Both the position numbers and the translations under genes were made by a program. Below the pieces are notes generated by a model that worked only from the letters and a program-made list of their open reading frames with translations, ran no database searches and was not told the origin of the DNA. Of a stretch of DNA of 64,000 nt, positions 54,032 to 62,385 are shown piece by piece (positions within the stretch are counted from its first letter, which is position 1; each line of letters opens with the position of its first letter). Source of the stretch: Paenibacillus sp. FSL R5-0490 (lineage in GTDB: Bacteria > Bacillota > Bacilli > Bacillales > Cytobacillaceae). The stretch is taken from NCBI RefSeq assembly GCF_001956215.1, contig NZ_MRTQ01000004.1, positions 124,001 to 188,000 of the forward strand. The letters are read 5' to 3'.

Positions 54032-54949
54032 CTACTCTTTAATAATATAATCTGGAAAAGCTCGCTTCAAGGAATTGTCTTTAGCACCTTCAGATGTTTC
54101 TGCATGAATTAAGTTATCGTTTAAATAGAAGCTATATGTCCCTTTAGGAATGTTATTCATTTCTTCGAGATCTTTTGTAACTTGATTAAATACCTCTTTA
54201 CTAGGTTCTGCTTGTTTATCCTTCATGAATAACTGGATATTAATCTGAAAGTTTTCTTTATCGAATAAGCTTTCATCGTAGGCATCTTTTAAGTTATTAA
54301 TGCTTTCCTCAGGATTTTGTAAATATAGGTCATACACAGGCTTAATGGCTGCATCCTCAGAAGCTGTTGAAATAAAGTAATAAGGTGTCATAAAGCCATG
54401 TCCGCCCACATTTTGCAGGGCCTCTTCAGTTTTCCCGGCGATTTGCCCCTTTTCAGAAAGTGAATGGAGGTAATGGTCAAGCTGACCAAACTCTTCTTTA
54501 AAAATCATATGATATAACCCGCCTTGGATGGCGTTTTGAACCTGATATTCATCAGCCTGAATATTGCTAATATCCACTTTTTCTGATATTTCATCTATTG
54601 GCACTACAGCATAAGTGTAGAAATGCGGCTCACCTTTTGATTCAACAAACACAGTAGCCCCATCCTTAGCACCGACCACATTATGCACAGTTACATCGGT
54701 CTTATATTTCTCGTTGAAAAAGCTGATGGCAGCTTTCTCTATCCGAGCAAGGTTTTTATCCGCAATTTCATCTGTCACTTTTCCGTATGGTAATGCATAG
54801 CCTTCACCAGTATAATCCTGAACGCTAATTTTAGTTTCTTCAGAAGGGGCAGCCTGTATTTCTTTTGTGTTTTCACTTTCGTCAGAACACCCTCCAAGCA
54901 GCAATGAAATTCCAACACTGCAGAGTAAGATTTTTGTTTTTCTTTTCAT
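54032..54949 (-). CDS. DUF1672-like immunity lipoprotein (TilA-like), copy 2
   Basis: A 305-residue lipoprotein, lipobox LLLGGC (Cys21), similar along its length to copy 1 (GYALPYGKVTDEIADKN, NVVGAKDGATVFVESKGEPHFYTYAVVPID, GTYSFYLNDNLIHAETSEG). It is intact although its toxin partner is dead, which is expected if it still protects against toxins of neighbours or of the other copy. Promoter region duplicated with copy 1. Confidence 0.78.
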   Translation of the reverse strand: MKRKTKILLCSVGISLLLGGCSDESENTKEIQAAPSEETKISVQDYTGEGYALPYGKVTDEIADKNLARIEKAAISFFNEKYKTDVTVHNVVGAKDGATVFVESKGEPHFYTYAVVPIDEISEKVDISNIQADEYQVQNAIQGGLYHMIFKEEFGQLDHYLHSLSEKGQIAGKTEEALQNVGGHGFMTPYYFISTASEDAAIKPVYDLYLQNPEESINNLKDAYDESLFDKENFQINIQLFMKDKQAEPSKEVFNQVTKDLEEMNNIPKGTYSFYLNDNLIHAETSEGAKDNSLKRAFPDYIIKE

Positions 54950-55111
54950 TATTTACATGTCCTCCTAAAAGACCGTTAAAAATATATCCCTTATTCTAGC
55001 GGATAGAGTTATATTTTTACAGCTCAAACGTGAAAAATTACACTTTTAGGTAAAAAATAAGAAAAAGGTCGGGGGGTTCTAGAAAGACAGTTTAGAATTT
55101 TATAAAAATTG

Positions 55112-55140
55112 TTGTAATCGTTTTCTGCATGTTGTATAGT
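55112..55140 (+). promoter_or_regulatory. Sigma-A promoter of the lacI-type gene
   Basis: TTGTAA (55112-55117), 17-bp spacer, TATAGT (55135-55140); start near 55147. Confidence 0.65.
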
Positions 55141-55155
55141 CAAGTTAAAGAAAAA

Positions 55156-55169
55156 CCGAAACGTTTTGG
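55156..55169. promoter_or_regulatory. LacI-family operator O1
   Basis: CCGAAACGTTTTGG, about 10 bp downstream of the predicted transcription start. One base from the perfect palindrome seen at 56289. Confidence 0.72.
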
Positions 55170-55180
55170 GAGTTGTCTGA

Positions 55181-56197
55181 GTGACTACAATTAAAGATAT
55201 TGCAAAAAAGGCAGGAGTATCTGTTACGACTGTTTCAAGGGCGTTAAATGGATACTCGGATGTGAGTGAAATTACCCGAAAGAAGATTGCCCAGGTAGCG
55301 AAGGAATTGAATTACAGCCCTAATTCGCTTGCCAGAAGCTTAGTAATGAAAAGATCACAAACTATTGGACTGCTGGTGTCAGGTTTTACGAAGGAAAGTG
55401 TGAAGGATAATTTTATGGTTGAGGTTCTTGCCGGTGTTAATGAGTATGTTTCGGGATCCAATTATGATCTTATCTTGTTTAATACCAATTCTTCCAAACA
55501 GCGGGAAAAGACGTATACTCAGCTATGCCGTGAGCGAAGAGTGGATGGTGTTATAATTCAGGGCATTCGCACAGATGATCCTTATTTAAAGGAAGTGGCA
55601 GAGAGCGATATTCCTTGTGTATTGATCGATATCCCGCTTGAATCTGATCATGTCAGCCATGTAACGACAGATAATGTGCTGGGGGCAGAAAAAGCGGTGA
55701 AGCATCTTATTCATCTCGGCCATGAGAAGATTGGCATGATTAATGGCCATGAATTTGCCTTTGTCAGCCGTGAAAGATTGCAGGGATATCAAAAAGCTCT
55801 CGATAAAGCAGGCCTTGCCTTCCATCCGGAATACGTTGCCGATGGTAAATTTACAGAAGAGAAAGGGAAGGAAGCAGCATTGCAACTGCTGCGCAATCAT
55901 CCTGAAATCACGGCATTATTTTGTGCAAGTGACTTAATGGCAATTGGAGCAATGGCAGCAGCGAAAGAGCTTAATCGTCATGTTCCGGAGGATCTTTCTA
56001 TTATAGGGTACGATGATATTTTGTTAGCCTCATATGTTAGTCCGAAGCTGACAACGATTGCACAGAATAAGTTCGGTCTGGGATATGAAGCAGCGAGATT
56101 GCTGCTTGGACTGCTTCAACATGAGACAGAAACACACCGTCTTGTTATGAAAACAGAGCTTATGGAACGAGAGAGTACAGCAGAAGCGAAAAAATAA
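55181..56197 (+). CDS. LacI-family repressor of the debranching/sugar operon
   Basis: A 338-residue sugar-responsive repressor. Helix-turn-helix TTIKDIAKKAGVSVTTVSRALNGYSDVSEITRKKI with hinge helix SPNSLARSLVMKRS is the typical LacI head. The effector domain starts GLLVSGFTKESV and contains GMINGHEFAFVSRERLQGYQKAL and ALFCASDLMAIGAMAAAKEL. GTG 55181 after GGGAG. It sits before the debranching enzyme and ABC genes, with a cognate operator near its own promoter and two more at 56254-56302. Effector probably a malto- or isomalto-oligosaccharide, by context. Confidence 0.9.
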   Translation: MTTIKDIAKKAGVSVTTVSRALNGYSDVSEITRKKIAQVAKELNYSPNSLARSLVMKRSQTIGLLVSGFTKESVKDNFMVEVLAGVNEYVSGSNYDLILFNTNSSKQREKTYTQLCRERRVDGVIIQGIRTDDPYLKEVAESDIPCVLIDIPLESDHVSHVTTDNVLGAEKAVKHLIHLGHEKIGMINGHEFAFVSRERLQGYQKALDKAGLAFHPEYVADGKFTEEKGKEAALQLLRNHPEITALFCASDLMAIGAMAAAKELNRHVPEDLSIIGYDDILLASYVSPKLTTIAQNKFGLGYEAARLLLGLLQHETETHRLVMKTELMERESTAEAKK

Positions 56198-56253
56198 ATG
56201 TTGGTCGCCCGAGCTGAATAGCAAGGATAGCCAGCTTTTACTTTAGAGTAAAT

Positions 56254-56302
56254 CCGAAACGTTTTGGTAATATTTTTTTAAATGAAATCCGAAACGTTTC
56301 GG
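56254..56302. promoter_or_regulatory. Twin LacI-family operators O2 and O3
   Basis: CCGAAACGTTTTGG (56254-56267) and CCGAAACGTTTCGG (56289-56302, a perfect palindrome), start to start 35 bp. Located between the repressor gene and the debranching gene, where they would repress the operon promoter. No clear -35/-10 was identified between them, so the promoter is not called. Confidence 0.75.
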
Positions 56303-56344
56303 AAGTTGAACAACTATGATAACTGAACGTGCAGGAGGAGCAAA

Positions 56345-58462
56345 ATGAATTACAGAGTGATAAAAGAGAACAATCTATTTCTATTAACAGATGAACAGGG
56401 AGATATCACTGCCAATCACAGCTACGGCTTAGGTTTGTACAAGAATGATACTCGATTTCTCAGTAAGTTTAATGTACGGATCAACAATGAAAAACCGATT
56501 CTTCTCCACTCGGATGGATCTGAAAACTATATGTCCGCAATCCTATCAACAAATCCACACCAGGAAAAAGATGGAGAATTAATTCTTTGGAGAGAATCCA
56601 TTGAGATTGAGAGAAAGCGATTTATCTATGATGACGTGTTATATGAAACAGTTACGGCGAAGAACTATTTTCCAAAACCGGTGACATTTGATTTAAATAT
56701 AGAAGCCGATGCGGATTTTCATGATATGTTTATCGTCCGCGGTTTTCAGACAGGTGATGTAGGAAAAAGAACAGGCCAGACAGCTGATAAAAATTCTCTA
56801 ACATTCCATTATGATGGTGCAGATGATATTAAGAGAGAGACCCGTATTCAATGGGATACTCCTCTTCTACCTAAAGAAGTAAAAGAAGGAGGCGAGATTA
56901 CATTTACTCTTTCCCTTCGGCACCAGGAATCCAAATCGGTTACCTTTATGGTTATTCCGCTGGAAAATGCAGAAACGAGAACAGATCTTTTACCTGTAAA
57001 TGTAGCTCTTCAAAAACTCAAATCGTCCTATCAGAGCTGGTCTTCAGAGCTTGCTTCAGTTGAAACAGATTATCAGCCGCTGCAAAGGCTTGTTGATCGA
57101 GGTTTATCAGACTTGCGGGTGCTTTTAACCGACACGGGATACGGCAATTTTCCGGTAGCAGGACTGCCATGGTTCGGCGTTCCGTTTGGAAGGGACAGTC
57201 TGATTGCCGCACTTCAGATGATTGCCTTCCAGCCGGATGTGGCAAAAGGAACTTTGTTTACAATGGCAAGTCAGCAAGGAACCAAAGTCGACCCCTGGAG
57301 AGATGAACAGCCGGGGAAAATTATGCATGAAATCCGTTATGGGGAGCTTGCGAATACAAACCAGATTCCATTCACCCCTTACTATGGAACGATTGATGCC
57401 ACCCCGCTATTCCTAGTTCTATTAACAGAGTATGTGAAATGGACAGGAGATTTGGAGACATTCCGCCAGCTCGAGGAAAACGTGAAGCGTGCGCTGGAGT
57501 GGATTGATCAATATGGAGATCGGGATGGCGATTTGTTTGTGGAATACCATCAGGAATCATCCAAGGGAATTGCGAATCAAGGCTGGAAAGATTCCGGGGA
57601 TTCCATTGTTCATCGAAATGGTGATTATGCTGAAACACCAATAGCACTTTCCGAGGTGCAGGGATATGTTTATCAGGCAAAACAGGGGATTGCCTCCATT
57701 TATAACAAGCTTGGAAACAAAGAGGCAGCTTCAGAGCTGAAGGCTCAGGCTGAAAAGCTGCAAGAAGCATTTGAAAACGAGTTCTGGATGGAGGATCAGG
57801 AGTTTTATGCGATCGCTCTTGATGGCAGAAAAAAACAGGTTGGAACTATTACATCCAACCCGGGGCATGTTCTGTATTCTGAAATGCTCGCAGAGAAGCG
57901 TGCAGAAAAAGTAAGCAGCATGCTGACGGGTGAGAAAATGTTTTCAGGATTTGGCATTCGCACAATGGGTGAAGGAGAAGCAGGATATAATCCGATGAGC
58001 TACCATGATGGCAGTATCTGGCCTCATGATAACAGCATGATTTTATTGGGAATGAGCAAGCTGGGTTTTTCAGCAGATGCTAAAAAAGTAATGACAGGCC
58101 TTATACAGGCTTCCCAGTATTTTGAGTACGATCGTCTTCCTGAACTGTTCTGCGGATATGGTGCGGAAATCGGCAAAGCAGTTAAATATCCGGTTGCGTG
58201 TTCACCGCAGGCTTGGGCAGCAGGTACGCCGCTTGTATTTGTTCAATCACTTCTGGGCCTCTTCCCGGACAGCCTGAAAAAGGAAATTCAGCTGAGCCCA
58301 ATGCTGCTTGATGAAATGAATACATTGACAGTCACTAACATCAAAATTGGTGAAGGGACCCTTTCCGTTTCTGTCAGCAGACAGGGAGAAGAAATACAGA
58401 CAGCCATCTTAGAAAATACAACCGGCTTTGAAATCGTCAAACCTATGAAGGTAACTCAATAA
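56345..58462 (+). CDS. Glycogen-debranching/amylo-alpha-1,6-glucosidase family enzyme
   Basis: A 705-residue cytosolic glycoside hydrolase. N-terminal beta-sandwich (about 1-190, GDITANHSYGLGLYKNDTRFLSKF, the bacterial GDE_N_bis type), then an (alpha/alpha)6 toroid (about 230-670) with FPVAGLPWFGVPFGRDSLIAAL, RYGELANTNQIPFTPYYGTIDATPLFLVLL, SYHDGSIWPHDNSMI. Asp and Glu in GRDS and the GWKDSGDSIVHRNG segments are likely active-site residues. Hydrolyses alpha-1,6 branches of imported glycans or an oligosaccharide. First structural gene after the operators. Confidence 0.87.
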   Translation: MNYRVIKENNLFLLTDEQGDITANHSYGLGLYKNDTRFLSKFNVRINNEKPILLHSDGSENYMSAILSTNPHQEKDGELILWRESIEIERKRFIYDDVLYETVTAKNYFPKPVTFDLNIEADADFHDMFIVRGFQTGDVGKRTGQTADKNSLTFHYDGADDIKRETRIQWDTPLLPKEVKEGGEITFTLSLRHQESKSVTFMVIPLENAETRTDLLPVNVALQKLKSSYQSWSSELASVETDYQPLQRLVDRGLSDLRVLLTDTGYGNFPVAGLPWFGVPFGRDSLIAALQMIAFQPDVAKGTLFTMASQQGTKVDPWRDEQPGKIMHEIRYGELANTNQIPFTPYYGTIDATPLFLVLLTEYVKWTGDLETFRQLEENVKRALEWIDQYGDRDGDLFVEYHQESSKGIANQGWKDSGDSIVHRNGDYAETPIALSEVQGYVYQAKQGIASIYNKLGNKEAASELKAQAEKLQEAFENEFWMEDQEFYAIALDGRKKQVGTITSNPGHVLYSEMLAEKRAEKVSSMLTGEKMFSGFGIRTMGEGEAGYNPMSYHDGSIWPHDNSMILLGMSKLGFSADAKKVMTGLIQASQYFEYDRLPELFCGYGAEIGKAVKYPVACSPQAWAAGTPLVFVQSLLGLFPDSLKKEIQLSPMLLDEMNTLTVTNIKIGEGTLSVSVSRQGEEIQTAILENTTGFEIVKPMKVTQ

Positions 58463-58509
58463 TTTTTTAACATAAAAAAATCAATGGAAAATGAGAGGGG
58501 TTATGAAGG

Positions 58510-59763
58510 ATGAAGAAAAAATGGTTGGCTGGATTAGGTATGACGACAATGTTAGTGGGGTCCCTTCTTGCCGGGTGCAGCGGGTCAGATGAAACGAACT
58601 CGGAAGGCTCTGGCGGATCTGAAGGAGAAAAGGTTGAAGTAACGCTTGCGGGATGGGGCGGCAACCCATCTGAGCAAAAACTGCTGAAACAGACAATTGC
58701 CGACTTCGAAGAGAAATTTCCAAACATTGATGTTAAGCATGAAGTGATTTCAGAGCAGTATATGGATGTCCTAAAAACTCGCCTGATTGGCGGAGAAGGT
58801 CCGGACGTGTTCTATTTGGATGCACTTGAAGCGCCGGCATTGATTGAAACGGGTGTCGTCGAGCCTCTAGACGAGTATGTCACAGAGGACTTTGATACTG
58901 AAGATTTTGAGAAGCCTATGCTTGAAGCTTTCCAGGTGGATGGGAAGACGTACGGTTTTCCAAAGGATTACTCTACTCTAGCTCTTTTCTATAATAAAAA
59001 AATGTTTGAAGAAGCAGGTGTAGAAGTCCCAAAAACATGGGATGAGCTGCGCGAAGTGTCCAAAGCCCTTACAAAGGAAGGTGTATACGGATTTGGTGTT
59101 GCGCCTGAGCTTGCCCGGCTTTATCATATTGCCCAGGCTTCCGGCGGTGATGTGGTGAAGGAAGATAAAGCGAATTTCGCTTCTCCGGAGATAGTAGAGG
59201 CACTAAAGCCAATCGTTGATCAGCATCTTGAAGACAAAACCTCTGCCCAGGCATCAGAAGTAGGCGCAAACTGGGGCGGAGAAATGTTCGGCCAGCAGAA
59301 AGCGGCAATGGTCATTGAGGGTAACTGGGCGATTCCATTCTTAGAGGATACTTTCCCTGATGTGGAGTACGGTACAGCTGAACTTCCTGCCGTTAATGGC
59401 GAAAAGGGGACCATGGCTTATACGGTTGGTTATGTCATGAATGCAGCATCTGAGAAGAAGGAAGCTTCATGGAAGCTAATTTCCTACCTGACTGGCAAAG
59501 AAGGAATGGAAACATGGACTTCTAAAGGCTTCGCTCTTCCTACACGCAAATCGGTTGCAGAAAAATTAGGCTATGATGAAGATCCGTTAAGAGGTGCGCT
59601 TGTAGCTGGAGCTTCTTATGCCACTGTATGGCAAGAGGGTGCCAACCTTCCGATTATCATGAATAACTTTAACAACCAATTCATTGCTGCATTCCTTGGG
59701 GATCGTCCGCTATCTGACGCATTGAAGGAAGCACAGGAACAAGCAAATAGTGAAATTCAATAA
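58510..59763 (+). CDS. Sugar ABC transporter substrate-binding lipoprotein
   Basis: A 417-residue SBP family 1 (MalE-type) lipoprotein. Signal MKKKWLAGLGMTTMLVGSLLAGC, Cys23. Core motifs: VTLAGWGGNPSEQKLLKQTIADFEEKFPNIDVKHEV, YSTLALFYNKKMFEEAGVEVPKTWDEL and AAMVIEGNWAIPFLEDTFPDVEYG. Binds an alpha-glucoside/oligosaccharide outside. Two hairpins separate it from the permeases. Confidence 0.9.
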   Translation: MKKKWLAGLGMTTMLVGSLLAGCSGSDETNSEGSGGSEGEKVEVTLAGWGGNPSEQKLLKQTIADFEEKFPNIDVKHEVISEQYMDVLKTRLIGGEGPDVFYLDALEAPALIETGVVEPLDEYVTEDFDTEDFEKPMLEAFQVDGKTYGFPKDYSTLALFYNKKMFEEAGVEVPKTWDELREVSKALTKEGVYGFGVAPELARLYHIAQASGGDVVKEDKANFASPEIVEALKPIVDQHLEDKTSAQASEVGANWGGEMFGQQKAAMVIEGNWAIPFLEDTFPDVEYGTAELPAVNGEKGTMAYTVGYVMNAASEKKEASWKLISYLTGKEGMETWTSKGFALPTRKSVAEKLGYDEDPLRGALVAGASYATVWQEGANLPIIMNNFNNQFIAAFLGDRPLSDALKEAQEQANSEIQ

Positions 59764-59783
59764 GGCGGATAAAAACATGAACA

Positions 59784-59868
59784 GTACCTGGCCCGCTTTA
59801 AGGTGTCAGGTACATTCATAATATGATGCCCTTCAGTCTTTCTTTTCAGGGCGGTGCCGTACCGCCCT
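59784..59868 (+). other. Two intercistronic hairpins
   Basis: GTACCTG...CAGGTAC (59784-59813) and AGGGCGGT-GCCGT-ACCGCCCT (59848-59868). No T run follows either, so they are likely mRNA-protecting structures that raise binding-protein over permease levels. The first hairpin also contains GGTGTCAGGTAC, reminiscent of the GGTGACAGGCACC repeat. Confidence 0.65.
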
Positions 59869-59911
59869 TCAGGGAAAGTATTATCCAAACAGATAGAAGG
59901 TAGGAATACTC

Positions 59912-60811
59912 ATGAACAAACGATCTTCTAAGAAAAAATTAAGAGATGCCGGTCAAGGATATTTGTTTATGTTTCCGACACTGCTTGTGTTAGCCCTATT
60001 TATCATTGGGCCTATTCTTTATGCTATTTTCCTTTCATTTAATAAGGTTCAGCTTCTTGGCCAAACGAGTTTTGAATTTGTGGCGTTTGAAAATTTCGCC
60101 AGGATTATGGAAGACAATAGGGCCCTTATCGCCTTAAAAAATACCGCGAAATATGTGCTGATTGTGGTTCCATGTCAGACGGCTTTAGCACTGATATTAG
60201 CAGCAACATTAAATGCCGGTTTAAAAGGAGAGAAGTTCTTTCGCATTGTTTACTTTTTGCCGACGTTAACCTCCTCTGCCGTTTTAACGTTAATTTTCAT
60301 GTGGATGTATAACAAAGAAGGGCTGATCAATAACCTTCTGGAAATGATCGGACTTCCTGGGTATAACTTTTTAGGCGACCCTGATATTGCATTGAACGCA
60401 ATCATGCTGATGAATATCTGGGCGACGGCGCCATTCTTTATGGTTATTTATCTAGCAGCTCTTCAGGATATTCCGGATTCCTTATATGAAGCAGCTGAGC
60501 TTGATGGGGCCAATGCCTTTCAGAAATTCTTCTATGTGACGGTTCCTTTCCTGCGGCCGGTTACCTCGTTTGTTGTCATCATGGGGCTAATTGGAACATT
60601 CCAGCTGTTTGATCAGTCATATATCTTCTCCGGCGGATCTGGGGGACCAAACAATTCAACTCTGACAGTCGTTCTACTGATCTATCAATATGCATTTAAG
60701 TCACTCGGAACGATGGGATATGCGGCTGCACTTGCATTTGCTCTGGCTATTATTATTCTAGTTGCAACGCTGATCCAGCGTAAATTTTCGAAGGAAGAAT
60801 CACTTTATTAA
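59912..60811 (+). CDS. Sugar ABC permease, MalF type
   Basis: A 299-residue inner-membrane permease, six TMs (first FMFPTLLVLALFIIGPILYAIFLSF). EAA loop EAAELDGANAFQKFFYVTVPFLRPV couples to an ATPase; family motif FDQSYIFSGGSGGPNNST. The ATPase is not in the cluster, so a shared MsmX-like ATPase presumably energises it, as in B. subtilis. Confidence 0.9.
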   Translation: MNKRSSKKKLRDAGQGYLFMFPTLLVLALFIIGPILYAIFLSFNKVQLLGQTSFEFVAFENFARIMEDNRALIALKNTAKYVLIVVPCQTALALILAATLNAGLKGEKFFRIVYFLPTLTSSAVLTLIFMWMYNKEGLINNLLEMIGLPGYNFLGDPDIALNAIMLMNIWATAPFFMVIYLAALQDIPDSLYEAAELDGANAFQKFFYVTVPFLRPVTSFVVIMGLIGTFQLFDQSYIFSGGSGGPNNSTLTVVLLIYQYAFKSLGTMGYAAALAFALAIIILVATLIQRKFSKEESLY

Positions 60812-60823
60812 GGGGGAACGGAC

Positions 60824-61654
60824 ATGAATTCCAGGAAAAAATCATTCAGCAAGCGTCTTCTTTACGTCATTCTTGTTCTATATGCTGTCACCACACTTGT
60901 TCCGTTCTTATGGGCCCTGTCATCCTCATTTAAGACATTAGAAGAAATTATTAGCGGGACCATGAACTTCATTCCGAAAAACTTCACACTAGCGAACTAT
61001 CAGCAAATATTTGTTGAACAGGATCTGTTTCCCAGATGGCTTTTAAACTCCCTTATCATCGCGGTAATAGGGACATTACTAAATATCATTTTTAACTCAA
61101 TGGCAGGCTATGCCCTTGCTAGACTTGCATTTCCCGGTAAAAAGGCCCTGTTTATCATTATACTGGCCGTCTTAATGATACCTTCACAGGTGACCATGAT
61201 TCCAAACTATTTAATCCTAAAGGAATTAGGCTGGCTGAACTCTTATCAGGGAATGATCGTGCCGGCGATGATTAACGCCACCTTTATCTTCATGATGAGA
61301 CAATTCTTTATCAATTTTCCAAAAGAATTGGAGGAAGCTGCACAGCTTGATGGGCTCAGCCGCTTTGGGATCTTTTTCAAGGTAGTGATGCCTCTGGCCA
61401 AACCGGCTCTGGCTGCCCAGGCAATCTTTGTCTTTATGGGCTTCTGGAATGACTTCATGAGACCTCTGATCGTCATGACAGATACAGAAATGTACACTCT
61501 CCCATTAGGGCTGAATACGTTTAAAGGCCAATTTGTCAGCTACTGGAACTACATTATGGCAGCTTCCATGGTCTTTACGCTGCCAGTCCTGCTATTGTAT
61601 GCCTTCTTTAATCGCTACTTTATTAAGGGAATTTCGTTTACGGGCGGGAAGTGA
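60824..61654 (+). CDS. Sugar ABC permease, MalG type
   Basis: A 276-residue permease, TM1 LLYVILVLYAVTTLVPFLWALSSSFK. NSLIIAVIGTLLNIIFNSMAGYALARL and EAA loop EAAQLDGLSRFGIFFKVVMPLAKPA. Start ATG after AAGGGGG, 13 bp after the MalF-type gene; last gene of the operon. Confidence 0.9.
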   Translation: MNSRKKSFSKRLLYVILVLYAVTTLVPFLWALSSSFKTLEEIISGTMNFIPKNFTLANYQQIFVEQDLFPRWLLNSLIIAVIGTLLNIIFNSMAGYALARLAFPGKKALFIIILAVLMIPSQVTMIPNYLILKELGWLNSYQGMIVPAMINATFIFMMRQFFINFPKELEEAAQLDGLSRFGIFFKVVMPLAKPALAAQAIFVFMGFWNDFMRPLIVMTDTEMYTLPLGLNTFKGQFVSYWNYIMAASMVFTLPVLLLYAFFNRYFIKGISFTGGK

Positions 61655-61660
61655 TATTGG

Positions 61661-61688
61661 AGAGAGCTTCAGGCAGGGGCTCTCTTTT
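61661..61688 (+). terminator. Terminator of the LacI-regulated operon
   Basis: AGAGAGC, 11-base loop, GCTCTCT then TTTAC. Confidence 0.72.
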
Positions 61689-62107
61689 ACATGAAAGTAG
61701 TTTCAATGAAGAGATGAAAGTTAAAGATGATTTCAATCAAACGTCCCATTGAAGCACATATGCAAGAGTGCTCAATGAACGCGAAAATCAGTCCTGCAAT
61801 CTTATCTAAAATAAACTCTCCTCTCAAGAGATTGTCACCGCCTAAGAAGTGTCGAGATGGTTGAAAATACCGAACGTAACTTGATGATTTGGCTGAGCTC
61901 GAGCGAATCGAAAATAATTGACTTTCAGTAAGGTTCCCCCAAAACACCAGAGTATCTTCTGGGTTATGGGGGACTTTAATTTTCGGGAAAAGGGAAGTTC
62001 TTAAATATGAAAAAAACTTCATTTCAATTAAAAGTTAAGCTGCTGTGCAGAAATTTAACGCTGATTCCATACAAAAGAATTTACAAAGTAATTTGAATTT
62101 TTAGTAG
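61689..62107. other. Intergenic region, no recognised gene
   Basis: About 420 bp of AT-rich sequence. Hairpin TTCCCCCA ... TGGGGGA (61934-61973) enclosing CCAGA/TCTGG is followed by CTTTAATTTTC, terminator-like. A 111-codon minus-strand open frame shows no recognised family and its composition is unlike the neighbours; it is not called as a gene. Confidence 0.5.
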
Positions 62108-62136
62108 TTGACTTTAGAACCACTTTCAATTATCCT
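62108..62136 (+). promoter_or_regulatory. Sigma-A promoter upstream of second sugar-binding gene
   Basis: TTGACT (62108-62113), 17-bp spacer, TATCCT (62131-62136); start near 62143. First operator begins 9 bp later. Confidence 0.6.
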
Positions 62137-62151
62137 AAAAGGGAATAAAAT

Positions 62152-62167
62152 ATGTAACCGGTTACAT
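62152..62167. promoter_or_regulatory. Operator O1, ATGTAACCGGTTACAT
   Basis: Perfect 16-bp palindrome just downstream of the predicted start. Twin copy at 62250-62263; LacI-type operators have this form. The repressor gene is not in this window. Confidence 0.72.
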
Positions 62168-62184
62168 AAGAGGATATAAAGCTG

Positions 62185-62240
62185 GTTATCGCATCCTAGC
62201 AACATCTTCTGATTGCAGATTGTTAGGAATAACTTTTTTT
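62185..62240 (+). terminator. Leader terminator/attenuator between operators
   Basis: GTTAT...ATAAC outer stem with inner CCTAGCAA/TTGTTAGG and ATCT/AGAT pairs, immediately followed by TTTTTTT. It lies downstream of the first promoter and upstream of the second operator and gene, so it either limits transcription from P1 or ends it altogether. Confidence 0.6.
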
Positions 62241-62249
62241 AGTTAATTG

Positions 62250-62263
62250 TGTAACCGGTTACA
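62250..62263. promoter_or_regulatory. Operator O2, TGTAACCGGTTACA
   Basis: Core palindrome identical to O1 over 14 bp, centres 97 bp apart. A possible promoter (TTGTGT-17-TGTAAT) would put this operator in its spacer. Confidence 0.7.
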
Positions 62264-62385
62264 TACAATTGTAATTCTGGTTAATATTATCCTATTAAAC
62301 TCCTAATATGATGAATGGCAAGGGGGGGAGCAATCATTCATCGATTCAATTAGAATATGAAAAAAACTTTCTAGGGGGAAAAGTG

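Noticed and set aside
56254-56302. Pair of cre (CcpA) sites
   Set aside because: The CCGAAACGTTT(T/C)GG core resembles cre, but three matching copies around a LacI-family gene favour its own operator; both remain possible.
61687-62022. 111-codon minus-strand open frame
   Set aside because: No recognised family, no ribosome binding site and low-complexity composition; likely chance frame over AT-rich DNA.
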